Source of the DNA: Iningainema tapete BLCC-T55
GTDB taxonomy: Bacteria; Cyanobacteriota; Cyanobacteriia; Cyanobacteriales; Nostocaceae
NCBI RefSeq assembly: GCF_014698965.1
Contig: NZ_JACXAE010000105.1
Coordinates: 1 to 64,000 of the forward strand
Reading direction: 5' to 3'
DNA: 64,000 nt
This document shows, in pieces, positions 28,024-36,976 of the stretch. The translations under genes and the position numbers were made by a program. The first letter of the stretch is position 1. Each line of letters opens with the position of its first letter. The notes under the pieces are model-generated. The model worked only from the letters and a program-made list of their open reading frames with translations. It ran no database searches and had not been told where the DNA came from.

Positions 28024-29607
28024 TCAAGCTGAGGGATCTTCAATTTGGAATTCCCAAGGTTGACTTTTACTACTACCAAACTTTAACTGCATTCCTGAAT
28101 CCAACGGTACAACCTGACGGTGGATTTGTTGCCAGATATCAGAGCGAGGGCGTAAGATCCAAGTGCCGTAAGTGGACAAATCTTGCAGATGAAACGATCG
28201 CACTTTTGTTGTCCCAGAGTTGATATTGCGACAGAGGATTTCCGCATGATGCTTAGAAACCCAAGGTTCGGAAATCACTATATCATTGTCAGTTGTGCGA
28301 CCGATGCGGGTAACAGCAGGACGCAACATGCAAGTTTGACCAGAAGATGAAAGACTGCGCAAAGTTGCAGGAGGTAACTGGTTTGCCATCCCCAAAAGGG
28401 ATGATTCTGGTAATTCCGTAATCCCCTCATCAAAATTCCGAATTAATTCACCATCATAATCTGGATGCAGGTAAAGAACTGGCAAAGTCCAAGCAGGTTG
28501 ATTAAAACGATAAAGTGCTAGTAGTTGTTGCCTTGCTTCATAAACAGCTTCATCTATTGGTTTTCGTGCACGTAGCGCGGCGGCGAAGTATTGAATAAAG
28601 CTGTGGCTTTCGTGATCGGCGATTTCATCACGCATTGCCAAAACTGCTGGTACACCAGTACGAATCAGCACTTCTGCTAGACTGCTATGGGGAATTGCTT
28701 GGTGATTACCATCAACAGCAGGTTGCGCACCCCAACAGGAATTAAATACCGCCAATTTCACACCATTACTGCTTAAAACTTGCGCCAACTCCATGCCGTT
28801 GAGGGTTTTATCTGGTCGCACAGACAACAAACCTCCATCTACTCCTGGTAAACCATGACCTGCGTAAAAAAAGATGTTGTACGCATTGGTTTCTAGTTCA
28901 GAAATTAATTCTTGTGGGGTAGGTTGTAGAAGTGTTTTTACCATTGCCGGCGCTAAGCCAACGCTGTGGCTACTAACCATACCATGAGCCAGAGTTTTTT
29001 CAAGTATACTGGCTTCCTTCGACAACTGTAGTTGATCGAAATCTCCTAAAACTAACAAAATGTTGAGTGCTTGATCTGGTTGTAAAACTGGTAGAGGTTC
29101 AACTTCACTGCTGGTGCGACTAAACAGCATATTTTGTGACAGCGACATTGCCGATTGACCTGGTTCGCGCTGCATAATTTCCCAAGGCAGACCAATTAAA
29201 TTTGGATCGCGAAGTTCCAATCTCAAGCGTAAACGAGTGTTCTGACCCATTGCAATGCCCAGACTGCGTTCGAGACAATGGAGAACTGTGTCATCAAATA
29301 CCCAGTGCCACAAACTGATTCCCAATTGTTGCATCAAACGCGCACTAAAAATTACTGGTTGACTAGAGGTTTTTGAAACTAAGTCTAATAGACGTGGGTT
29401 TGTTGGTGCTGAAACACCAGGGGGAATATCTAAGCGACGACCAGCAAATATCTGCTGCCACTCATCCCACACATTTGTGAGTTCAACAGGCCATACACAG
29501 TCACGTAGAACTCGACCACTTGGATGGGGCGCATCCACCACCCAAATGGCGAAGTTGTCAGTACCTGTATTGACTAGACGGGCGATCGCCAGGTTCAAGG
29601 ATGGCAT
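28024..29607 (-). CDS. CHAT peptidase-like domain with C-terminal FHA domain
   Basis: 527 residues from ATG 29607 (a TTG at 29643 would add 12). An N-terminal region of unknown type (about 1-190) precedes a CHAT domain. The catalytic His is in NIFFYAGHGLPGVDGG and the Cys in LAVFNSCWGAQ. The C-terminal FHA domain follows at about 425-520 (TRIGRTTDNDIVISEPWVSK, HHAEIL). CHAT proteins are caspase-like proteases that often act in stress or cell-death pathways. The FHA tail points to control by phosphorylation. It lies 90 bp downstream of the PP2C gene, same strand. Confidence 0.85.
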   Translation of the reverse strand: MPSLNLAIARLVNTGTDNFAIWVVDAPHPSGRVLRDCVWPVELTNVWDEWQQIFAGRRLDIPPGVSAPTNPRLLDLVSKTSSQPVIFSARLMQQLGISLWHWVFDDTVLHCLERSLGIAMGQNTRLRLRLELRDPNLIGLPWEIMQREPGQSAMSLSQNMLFSRTSSEVEPLPVLQPDQALNILLVLGDFDQLQLSKEASILEKTLAHGMVSSHSVGLAPAMVKTLLQPTPQELISELETNAYNIFFYAGHGLPGVDGGLLSVRPDKTLNGMELAQVLSSNGVKLAVFNSCWGAQPAVDGNHQAIPHSSLAEVLIRTGVPAVLAMRDEIADHESHSFIQYFAAALRARKPIDEAVYEARQQLLALYRFNQPAWTLPVLYLHPDYDGELIRNFDEGITELPESSLLGMANQLPPATLRSLSSSGQTCMLRPAVTRIGRTTDNDIVISEPWVSKHHAEILCRNINSGTTKVRSFHLQDLSTYGTWILRPRSDIWQQIHRQVVPLDSGMQLKFGSSKSQPWEFQIEDPSA

Positions 29608-29696
29608 GAATTCGTTAAACTTTAAGGTAAAAGCAAATATCAAATAACAATTTTAATAGGCAACTATCTCTACCCGATAAATTTTTTATCAAGTTG

Positions 29697-32000
29697 TTAT
29701 CTGTGTTCTTTCAGTTTATTACCAATTAAGTCCGTTTTTAAATCTTGTTGGCTAGTATTTCTTGTGGGTGTTGCCTTCTGACTCTGGGTGGGAGAAGATT
29801 GTCTCGGTTGTAGAGAACATTTTTTGGCAACGTCGTCGTTAACAAAGTTGTTCAATTTTTGAAATGTGGTGAATGGAATCCTGACCTCATCCCCTACACT
29901 AAGTGAAAGATTACCTTTGGCTGCCAGTATAGTAGATTTTCCTATTGTGCAAACCCGTAGCTGAACCAAATTCTTTTGCTCTGGCGTTTGAGCTGGCTCG
30001 TTACTAAGCAGAAGCAAAACACTACCTTGAGGAACTGTTCCCTTTTTTATAGATATGGGGAGATTGGCTTTACTTAAAACTACTTCAGCCGGGGTGTCAC
30101 TTTTGATCTGAAATAGTTGTGCTTGCTCTGCTGGCGGAGTATTTGTCGTAGTTACAGATGGTGATGTAGTTGTGCTCAGAACAGGATTAGTTTTGCTAAA
30201 GAGCTGCAAACGCTGACCCCACAAAAAGCCGAGTACACCACCCGCCATGACCAAAATACAAAGAATTATTAACTGTAGCGGTAATTTAGCCGAAGTAGGC
30301 TTATTAGTTGTAACTACTTGAGTTTTTTGGTATGTTCGGTGTTCTTTTGTACCTACTCCTACTAGACTAGGAGTTTTTGGTGTGGTGGGTTGAGTCCATA
30401 CTGCTTTAATTGCCGATTTCGGTTCTACGTATTTAATTTGATAGTGTACTAAAGCAATAGTGACATTGTCATGTCCATTGAGGTTGTTAGCAAGTTCGAC
30501 TAATTCTTTGACAACATTACTTATATTTACTTTGTCAGTTAGGATTGGTAAGATGTGCGTCTCCCAATATTGTTCTACACGGTCAAAGTCACTCAACCCA
30601 TCCGAACAAAGAAGGAAAACACAGTCTTCGTCAAGAATATATCGACCTGCTGTGGGGTGTAGTGAACTGCTAGGACTCATACCCAAAGCCTGCACTAAAG
30701 AACCACTTGCCCCTTGTTGCACTGCTTCTCTGTATACAGCATAGCCTAGTCTTACTTCGCGACTGGCTACATCATCATCTAGCGTGACTTGATAACAACC
30801 TGATTTTGTAATCCAATAAGCACGACTATCACCAACGTGAGCAACATACATTTCATGGGCAATAGGTAGAGCCAAAACTACCGTTGTACCCATGCGTTGA
30901 CGCCCTTGGCGATGTTCGTTGTCGTTACGTTGGCTAATTTTGTCATTAGCAACTGCTGCTGCCTGTTCTAAGTCCAATAAAACCGAGGTGGGTTCTAGAT
31001 GATCGTGGGAGAGTTTTGTGAGTTGTGAAAGCTGTTGAGTTATGCTATCTATTGCTAAACTGGAGGCGACATTACCTCCTTCATGTCCGCCAATGCCGTC
31101 GCAAACTATTGCTAATGCTGATGATGATGGTGGTTTAGTAATTGAGCTGCCACTCGCTGGGTAACAAGCATCTTCGTTTCTTTGGCGACTAGGGCCTGTG
31201 TCACTTTTGGTGGCAATATGAATTGTCGTTTTCTGCTGCTGACCAACGGATGCTAGTCCTTGGTCTAAAATTGTCACTAATTGTTCCCCAGAGTCTATTT
31301 CTTTGTAAATTAGACAACGGCAAATTTCTTTGACAAAATCAGCTATGGCTGGTTTCGCTTTTGACACCAATTGCTGCCAAAATTCTCCCAATTCTGGTAA
31401 TTCGGGTGAATTCTCATCGTTTCGCAATTCCAACAAGCGCACTAAAGATCCTTCTACCCTTAACAACCTGGTGTCAAGCAAGCTCGTAGCTACACCTTCG
31501 CTTTTAAGTGGTTGCCAGATGTTTGCTACTTGCCATAACCAATTGAGTTGGCGCATTGATGTAGCATCACCCCAGGCTGTGATTAAATCGCTACATAATT
31601 CCACTTGCGTGGGTACATCCGTTGCTAAGAGCGGCGGCTTTTCTAACAATAATATTTCTTGCTCAGACTGACCCTTAGATATAGGTATAACTCCATATAC
31701 TTGTGGTACATGTAGACGGTAGGGAAATAGTTTAAGGTATGGTTTGATTGCCTCTAGACTATCTAATTCTGGTATGTGCGGTGCTAACCCAGGCTTGGTA
31801 TCCAAAAGCACCGAGTCTTTGAGTACTAAATAGCGCTCGCCTAGTAGATCGACCTTACCCATACTTTTAGTGTCGCCCATAGCCCAAAGATATCTTTTGG
31901 GCAAAGGTGTGCGGCAGTTTTGGCAAAAGTTGTGAGTTAATGGGTTGGCCGCTTGACATTGCTCGTTGGGACACTGGAGCGTAGCCGCGTCATTTTCCAT
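29697..32000 (-). CDS. PP2C-type protein phosphatase with zinc ribbon and membrane anchor
   Basis: 767 residues. A zinc ribbon starts the protein (CPNEQCQAANPLTHNFCQNC). Next comes a region, about 40-230, that looks like a degenerate protein-kinase fold (GERYLVLKDSVLLDTKPGLA, LLEKPPL) but lacks HRD and DFG. The PP2C domain covers about 265-515 with metal-binding Asp residues in RNEDACYP, VCDGIGGHEGG, LLCSDGLSDFD and GHDNVTIAL. A single membrane helix (LIILCILVMAGGVLGFLWG) leads to a beta-rich C-terminal domain. It removes phosphate from Ser/Thr, presumably opposing kinases read by the FHA proteins next door. First gene of the operon. Confidence 0.88.
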   Translation of the reverse strand: MENDAATLQCPNEQCQAANPLTHNFCQNCRTPLPKRYLWAMGDTKSMGKVDLLGERYLVLKDSVLLDTKPGLAPHIPELDSLEAIKPYLKLFPYRLHVPQVYGVIPISKGQSEQEILLLEKPPLLATDVPTQVELCSDLITAWGDATSMRQLNWLWQVANIWQPLKSEGVATSLLDTRLLRVEGSLVRLLELRNDENSPELPELGEFWQQLVSKAKPAIADFVKEICRCLIYKEIDSGEQLVTILDQGLASVGQQQKTTIHIATKSDTGPSRQRNEDACYPASGSSITKPPSSSALAIVCDGIGGHEGGNVASSLAIDSITQQLSQLTKLSHDHLEPTSVLLDLEQAAAVANDKISQRNDNEHRQGRQRMGTTVVLALPIAHEMYVAHVGDSRAYWITKSGCYQVTLDDDVASREVRLGYAVYREAVQQGASGSLVQALGMSPSSSLHPTAGRYILDEDCVFLLCSDGLSDFDRVEQYWETHILPILTDKVNISNVVKELVELANNLNGHDNVTIALVHYQIKYVEPKSAIKAVWTQPTTPKTPSLVGVGTKEHRTYQKTQVVTTNKPTSAKLPLQLIILCILVMAGGVLGFLWGQRLQLFSKTNPVLSTTTSPSVTTTNTPPAEQAQLFQIKSDTPAEVVLSKANLPISIKKGTVPQGSVLLLLSNEPAQTPEQKNLVQLRVCTIGKSTILAAKGNLSLSVGDEVRIPFTTFQKLNNFVNDDVAKKCSLQPRQSSPTQSQKATPTRNTSQQDLKTDLIGNKLKEHR

Positions 32001-32481
32001 AATCTTCGCACCAATCAGCGGTTAGCATTTTCTTCAACAGTATTATGAGCGGCTCCGGTGTACCGCTCTGATTTGTTTTAATCGATAATTCCCGTGGTGG
32101 AATGATTTCAACGAGGATTTTAAACTAGGTGCTATCACTGACTAACAAGCTCCCAAAGAACTATTTCCTAAATCTACTTTAACCCCAATCTGGCTGTGTT
32201 AAAGGGTTGGTCTGTTTATTTCGTGCCATTGTTCAAAATGCACTTCACTCCTCATAGATACCTTTGACAAATTACCCCATCGGAAAGATGAGGTAATGTA
32301 AGTCTTTCTTTAGTTTATAAGTAGGAGGTTCACAAAAAACTTAAGTTAAAGCTAAAGAAAACTTAAATTAAATGTAAAGATACTTAACCAAAGTAACTAG
32401 CTTGACTAAAAAAACTTAAGTTTAGTTCGACAACCCCCACTATCAATAGAAAATCTAACACATTTAGCCGGAGACAGTGCT
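32001..32481. other. Divergent control region between the PP2C operon and a small gene
   Basis: No gene is seen in 481 bp. It must hold the promoter of the PP2C operon to the left and of the 90-residue protein to the right. The right half contains phased ACTTAA boxes listed separately. Confidence 0.6.
32339..32424 (+). promoter_or_regulatory. Four phased ACTTAA boxes
   Basis: ACTTAAGTTAAA (32339), ACTTAAATTAAA (32361), ACTTAACCAAA (32382) and ACTTAAGTTTAG (32414). Start-to-start spacing is 22, 21 and 32 bp, close to two, two and three helical turns, so the boxes face one side of the DNA. The last box is 58 bp before the ATG at 32482. This looks like a cooperative regulator-binding array; the regulator is unknown. 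Confidence 0.5.
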
Positions 32482-32754
32482 ATGCAACAGAACAATGATC
32501 AAGATCTTCATCGCTCAGTGAATCCTGGTGATGTAATTTCAGATGAACCACAATCAGTTGAAGAAAAATCAAAACAACTAGCGGTTGATTCTCCAGACAT
32601 CACAGGAGACCATATCGAAGTTCCGACATACTTTGTTGTAAATGAACCCGATGGTGAACAAAAGGCGCTTCATCACGTCAAAGACGCAGAAGAAATTTCT
32701 GATGTGATTCGACAAGCAAGAGTAGATGAAGAAGGAAATCGAATTTGGTCGTAG
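32482..32754 (+). CDS. Small acidic protein of unknown function
   Basis: 90 residues, with no recognised family. The N-terminal half is disordered and charged (QQNNDQDLHRSVNPGDVISD). The C-terminal half seems folded (VPTYFVVNEPDGEQKALHHV, ISDVIRQARVDEEGNRIW). CCGGAGA lies about 10 bases before the ATG. The phased ACTTAA boxes upstream suggest tight regulation. Confidence 0.65.
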   Translation: MQQNNDQDLHRSVNPGDVISDEPQSVEEKSKQLAVDSPDITGDHIEVPTYFVVNEPDGEQKALHHVKDAEEISDVIRQARVDEEGNRIWS

Positions 32755-32761
32755 AAATCTC

Positions 32762-32830
32762 GTACAGACGTTCCGGCGGAACGTCTGTACACGTATCTGA
32801 GAGACGCGGAACGTCTGTACACGTATTTGA
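32762..32830. repeat. CAGACGTTCC palindrome and partial direct copy
   Basis: GTACAGACGTTCC and GGAACGTCTGTAC form a hairpin at 32762-32790. CGGAACGTCTGTACACGTAT then recurs at 32777 and 32807, a 30 bp period. A family-P relative directly after the preceding gene, which may end its transcript. Confidence 0.7.
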
Positions 32831-32995
32831 AAAGCTGGACTATTAGAGTATCCTTAATGATGATCGCGCTTAATGACGAAAAATTCTGTGTCTTTAATGC
32901 CAGTTAATTCGTGATCTTGTAATTAGCTTTTTTGCGTAAAAGGTATTGGGGATTGGGAAGAGTAGTACCCAGTCCCCAGTACCTAGTAAGAAACT

Positions 32996-33349
32996 TTACT
33001 CTGGGACGGCGACTTGGGGAAGCCCCATACTGTAGTTAATGGCACGACCAGAGAAGTTGTAACTAATTTCGCCGAGTTGCAAAAGACTTCGTAAGTAGTG
33101 TTCTAAGTCCGAGCCAATCCGGCGGAGGTTGTAGTCTGTTAAGTCTTGCCCACTAGATGCTTCGACAAGTTCATCAAACTTACGATAAATTTTTTGTAAC
33201 GCATCTTCATTCCAAGTGAACTCATTATCCGGGTCAACATCCAAGGTGAGAACCTGATTATGAGGAACTAATTCGCCATCCCGGTCAATTTCAGCGGCAA
33301 AAATTCTAATGTGCCGGGTTGTGGACTTGAGCAACATTGGGTTGTCCAT
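32996..33349 (-). CDS. ndhM: NAD(P)H-quinone oxidoreductase subunit M
   Basis: 117 residues, full length for NdhM. The conserved stretches [34 protein letters not shown] and [20 protein letters not shown] identify it. It is one of the oxygenic-photosynthesis-specific subunits of NDH-1 on the cytoplasmic side, used in respiration and cyclic electron flow. It follows leuD by 25 bp and is probably co-transcribed. Confidence 0.95.
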   Translation of the reverse strand: MDNPMLLKSTTRHIRIFAAEIDRDGELVPHNQVLTLDVDPDNEFTWNEDALQKIYRKFDELVEASSGQDLTDYNLRRIGSDLEHYLRSLLQLGEISYNFSGRAINYSMGLPQVAVPE

Positions 33350-33374
33350 GAGCTTGGTGTATTGTGGGTTAGTT

Positions 33375-33938
33375 CTATGTTAAACCGGATGTGCGGGAAG
33401 GAATCATACCTGTTTGACGGGCGTAGGCAAAAATGCCGCCTGCGTCGATTACTGGTTTGACCTCTCCTAAAGATTTAAGATTATATGTCTTGTCGAGTGT
33501 ATGGTTAATTAATTGATTGTTGTCAAAATCAATCGAAACCTCTTGCCCTGTTTTAAATACGGTGCATAACCGTTCTACTGATTCCCAAGGATAAAGTTCT
33601 CCCGTTGCAGCACAATTGCGGAAAAAGATGCGGGCATAGGACTGGGCAATTACTGCTTTAACGCCACTAGCCCCCAATGCAATTGGTGCATGTTCTCGTG
33701 AGGAACCGCAACCGAAATTTTCTCCAGCCACAATAATTGAGTAAGCTGTTTTTATCTCTCCAGGAACTATAAACTTGCCATAGCGGTCTGGTAAACCAGC
33801 CAATGCAAAACTACCAAGCTTTTCATATTCATCAAGCTTGGAAGGAACTAAGGTGAGATACTCAGCGGGAATAATTTGATCGGTGTCTATATTATCATCT
33901 AAAACAAAAATTGCACCTTTAATTATTTTCTTCATCAA
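33375..33938 (-). CDS. leuD: 3-isopropylmalate dehydratase small subunit
   Basis: 187 residues of the aconitase swivel domain. The signatures are [15 protein letters not shown] and [16 protein letters not shown]. With LeuC it interconverts 2- and 3-isopropylmalate in leucine synthesis. leuC is not in the window. A homoaconitase-type small subunit has the same fold, but leucine synthesis is the default reading. Confidence 0.88.
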   Translation of the reverse strand: MMKKIIKGAIFVLDDNIDTDQIIPAEYLTLVPSKLDEYEKLGSFALAGLPDRYGKFIVPGEIKTAYSIIVAGENFGCGSSREHAPIALGASGVKAVIAQSYARIFFRNCAATGELYPWESVERLCTVFKTGQEVSIDFDNNQLINHTLDKTYNLKSLGEVKPVIDAGGIFAYARQTGMIPSRTSGLT

Positions 33939-34413
33939 TGTCTCCTGTGATTTCTCATCATAAATAGTACATCAAGTAATCTTACGTAATTGTGGCACAA
34001 CAATGTCTGGCTTTACTCTGTTCCAATAAATTCAGAGTTTTTACTTACGTATTACCACTAATTTTCAAGTAAAAACTCTCACTTTTATTGACTTCAATAA
34101 AAAGTTGATGTAAAAACCTTTAAAAAGCTCCAACAAGTTCTTACAGAAACTTTATTGTAGGTCAACTTAAAAAATGAATAATAGTTATGGCTTAGTTCAT
34201 CTGAAGCTAGGGAAAAATATGAGAACCTAGATTTCAGCAGAGTTGATTCACAAGCGTCAAACACTATAGGAGAGAAAAATGGAAGACAAACCCAGTAAAT
34301 GAGTAAAGATTGTTAATTGAAATACTTTGGATTTCAACTCAATATAAAGAATTTTGGCTTGAAATATAGCACCTCACATAAGTTACCACTCTCTTACAGG
34401 AACCATAAAAGCT
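33939..34413. other. Intergenic region upstream of the 94-residue protein
   Basis: 475 bp with no clear gene. A seven-codon ORF at 34279-34302 (MEDKPSK) has a strong AGGAGAG upstream. CTTACGTAATT and TTACGTATTACC are partly palindromic, but no exact NtcA box is seen. It must contain promoters for leuD on the left and the small gene on the right. Confidence 0.5.
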
Positions 34414-34698
34414 ATGAACTCCAAAGCTTTACCACGTCAAGTCAGCAACACAGATGTAAGTGTTTATGAATGCGAAATACATCTCAAGTTCCGGTTGATC
34501 GAGGAAAAGAGTATACTAGGCAACGACAAAGATCAATTGTTGCAGATACTACTAGATGCCTTAACTGAAGGATCTGACGATTTTCTAGAAACCTTACACA
34601 CTCTTGTCAAGGCACATGAAGTTTCTGAGTTTAAAGCATCACCACAAATGCGGCGTCAGCTAATGCGCTTACGCAATTCTGCTGACACTTGCCCATAG
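34414..34698 (+). CDS. Small protein resembling the Npun_R1517-type heterocyst regulator family
   Basis: 94 residues: VYECEIHLKFRLIEEKSILG, LLQILLDALTEGSDDFLETL and ASPQMRRQLMRLRNS. From memory these match a short, highly conserved Nostocales protein annotated as a heterocyst-differentiation transcriptional regulator. In Anabaena its relative is reported to restrain heterocyst formation. I cannot confirm the match without a search. If correct, the host makes heterocysts. A single stand-alone gene with a long upstream region. Confidence 0.6.
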   Translation: MNSKALPRQVSNTDVSVYECEIHLKFRLIEEKSILGNDKDQLLQILLDALTEGSDDFLETLHTLVKAHEVSEFKASPQMRRQLMRLRNSADTCP

Positions 34699-35083
34699 TT
34701 AAACTTGTAATCTAAGTAATGACAAAATTTTGCTCGGGCAAAAAATTAATTTTTATTAAATTTGCCCGGTGTGTAATGGTGAAAAAATTAGTTGGTATCT
34801 TTATGATCCTATGGATTAAAGAACATACTCTGAAGTTTTCTTAAGTAGAGGAGCGCATCTAAAGTAGCCCTCACCCTTAACTCTACGGAAATGCTTGGGT
34901 GCCTACTAAAATAATACAGTCTTAAATTGCTTCCCTTTGGAAGTACAGTATATAAAGATGTATTCTGCCAGGGAAATTGCTCTAACCGAGCGCTCTATCA
35001 ACTTAAAATTGCCCCCCTACAGAAGGGGGACAAGAGTATATACCAACAAATTTCCTATTCCGGTTCCCTATTCAACTCGGTAT
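34699..35083. other. Intergenic region between convergent genes
   Basis: No supported gene. Two short overlapping ORFs from 34927 and 34937 run into the antisense side of the response regulator and show no protein character. CCTACAGAAGGGGG and similar spacer phrases occur. Confidence 0.45.
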
Positions 35084-35779
35084 TTATTTGGCAAGACCAT
35101 GTTCCAAAGCAAAACGAACTAACTCAGTACGGCTATTGGTACCGGTCTTGCTAAACAACCGACTAACATATTTTTCTACGTTGCGAACACTAGTTTCCAA
35201 TCGCCGCGCTATTTCTTTATTCATCAATCCTTCGGCAACCAGGTTTAACACACTTTGTTCTCGGGGAGTAAGATCGATGGTAAAAGGTGCTGGAGTTTGA
35301 GCGATCGCATTCCTTTGTGTTAACAAAGCTTTAATTTGCGAAATCTGGTTAGCTAATTCAGCAATATCAGGTGCTTCACCATCTTCAGTTGTAACTACAG
35401 TTTTACTGACTCTACGAGCCAGCAAGTTTTCGACTATTGCGACTAACTCATCTGGATCAAAAGGTTTGGGCAAATAAGCATCAACACCAGCATGATAACC
35501 TTGAATGCGATCGCCAGTCATGCCTTTAGCGGTTAAAAATACCACTGGTAGAGATTGGAAACGTGGATCTTCTCGCAGTTGCTTGAGAAACTGATAGCCA
35601 TCCACCTGAGGCATCATAATATCTGAAATCACCAAATCCGGTGTGTTCTGCTGCATCAATTCCCAGCCCTGACGGGCGTTACTGGCAACTTGAACGTTAA
35701 AACCGCTCTCTTGCAAATAGTCTTTTACAGCTTCGCGTAATCCCGGTTCATCATCTACCAGTAACACTTGTGCCGACAT
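35084..35779 (-). CDS. NarL/LuxR-type response regulator, Ycf29/Rre1-like
   Basis: 231 residues. The receiver domain (1-120) has the acidic pair in LLVDDEPGLREAV, the phosphorylated Asp in LVISDIMMPQVDGY, and Lys in YLPKPFDPDEL. A linker leads to a LuxR-type helix-turn-helix (LTPREQSVLNLVAEGLMNKEIARRL trimmed here: LTPREQSVLNLVAEGLMNK). The architecture and linker are close to Ycf29/Rre1 of cyanobacteria and algal plastids, a stress regulator working with a separate sensor kinase. No kinase gene is adjacent. Confidence 0.8.
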   Translation of the reverse strand: MSAQVLLVDDEPGLREAVKDYLQESGFNVQVASNARQGWELMQQNTPDLVISDIMMPQVDGYQFLKQLREDPRFQSLPVVFLTAKGMTGDRIQGYHAGVDAYLPKPFDPDELVAIVENLLARRVSKTVVTTEDGEAPDIAELANQISQIKALLTQRNAIAQTPAPFTIDLTPREQSVLNLVAEGLMNKEIARRLETSVRNVEKYVSRLFSKTGTNSRTELVRFALEHGLAK

Positions 35780-35897
35780 CTAAAATTTCCTCTGTTTTAC
35801 TTTTTTCCAATTTAGCGAAATTTAACTACAATTAACCACTATATATAGAAGTAGAAAATTTCAACCGCACATATACGCAAATCAACGCAGATAATCA

Positions 35898-35926
35898 GTA
35901 GAGACTTTCCGCCGGAACGTCTCTAC
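35898..35926. repeat. GTAGAGAC palindrome, family P
   Basis: GTAGAGACTTTCC and GGAACGTCTCTAC flank a GCC centre with one mismatch. It lies between the glycosyltransferase and response regulator genes. Confidence 0.75.
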
Positions 35927-35942
35927 CAAAATCCACGCATTC

Positions 35943-36908
35943 CTACAGCCACTCGATTTTTTTGGCTAACTCCGGTAACTTGGCTTCCCTTTGCCCAGCC
36001 GCACGCGCTCTAGCTGTGAACAAACCAATGGGAGTATTAAGTAAATCTACCATACTAGCTTTACCCGCTAAAACCTTGACGCTAACATCAGGTAGTTCCT
36101 TCAACAACCAACGTCCCAAACGATAGCCACATTCACGACTAGTTATATCCCGCATCAACTCTACACCGTGCAGTTCATGTAGATAGCGATTTGAACGTCC
36201 ATATCGCCGCCATTGACTTTCTAATTCCTTGATTGTAGAGCGGTGGCGATGCTGTACTAAAGCACTAGGAACAAATTCCAAACGCCCAATGTTTTCTTTG
36301 AGAATGCGCCAACAGATATCAGCATCACCACCTGTAGTGAGATGGGGACGGAATAAACCTGCTCTGACTAAAGCTTCTCGTCGAATTGCCAAGTTAGCTG
36401 TTTGTCCGTATGGGCAAAACTTATGAGCTAGGGTGTGTTTTTGCGACAGTGTTTCTTGACGCTCTGCGTGTTCTTCTAGCAAACTTTTTCCTGGTAGTGC
36501 CGCAATTTCACCAGCTACAATTGCCACATCGGTATTGACAAATGGAAAAATTAATGCTTCTAACCATCCTGGTTGTGGACGACAATCAGCATCGGTAAAG
36601 GCAATAATTTCACCCCTTGCTGCTTTGATACCTTTATTTCGAGCTGCATAGGAGCTTTGAATTTGATTTTCGCTCAAGGGGCGAATTGTAATGGGGCTAT
36701 TTTCGGCAGATGTTTTCAGTAAGCTGAGAGTGCGATCGCTACTATTGTTGTCTACCAGCAAATACTCCACCAGTTGTGTTGGGTAAGTTTGAGCTTGTAG
36801 ACAACTAATTAACTCTGATATCTCCGGCTCACCATTATAAATAGGTATAACCACTGAAACTTTTGGTAGGAAAGTGTTATCAGTGGTTGTAACTGATGCG
36901 TGATTCAT
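35943..36908 (-). CDS. Family 2 glycosyltransferase
   Basis: 321 residues with a GT-A fold. The signatures are VSVVIPIYNGEPEISELISC, the nucleotide-binding DNNSSDRTLSLL, the metal-binding FTDADCRPQPGWL and TTGGDADICWRILK. It has no membrane helices, so it is a soluble or peripheral enzyme that transfers a sugar to an unknown acceptor. It is separated from the protease gene upstream by an STRR block. Confidence 0.85.
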   Translation of the reverse strand: MNHASVTTTDNTFLPKVSVVIPIYNGEPEISELISCLQAQTYPTQLVEYLLVDNNSSDRTLSLLKTSAENSPITIRPLSENQIQSSYAARNKGIKAARGEIIAFTDADCRPQPGWLEALIFPFVNTDVAIVAGEIAALPGKSLLEEHAERQETLSQKHTLAHKFCPYGQTANLAIRREALVRAGLFRPHLTTGGDADICWRILKENIGRLEFVPSALVQHRHRSTIKELESQWRRYGRSNRYLHELHGVELMRDITSRECGYRLGRWLLKELPDVSVKVLAGKASMVDLLNTPIGLFTARARAAGQREAKLPELAKKIEWL

Positions 36909-36917
36909 AAATTTTCG

Positions 36918-36956
36918 ACAGTTAACAGTTAACGGTTAACAGTTAACTGTTAACCA
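36918..36956. repeat. STRR-like GTTAACA tandem repeat
   Basis: About five irregular copies of CAGTTAA or CGGTTAA, ending ACTGTTAACC. The same class as at 20290 and 54524. Confidence 0.7.
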
Positions 36957-36976
36957 TATTCCCTAGTATGCCCAAG

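Noticed and set aside
28024-29607. CHAT protein as part of a type III CRISPR (Craspase) defence
   Set aside because: No gRAMP/Cas7-11 or TPR-CHAT architecture; this one has an FHA tail and phosphatase neighbour.
34927-35154. Short ORFs antisense to the response regulator end
   Set aside because: Two overlapping frames with no protein-like composition; the opposite strand carries a real gene.
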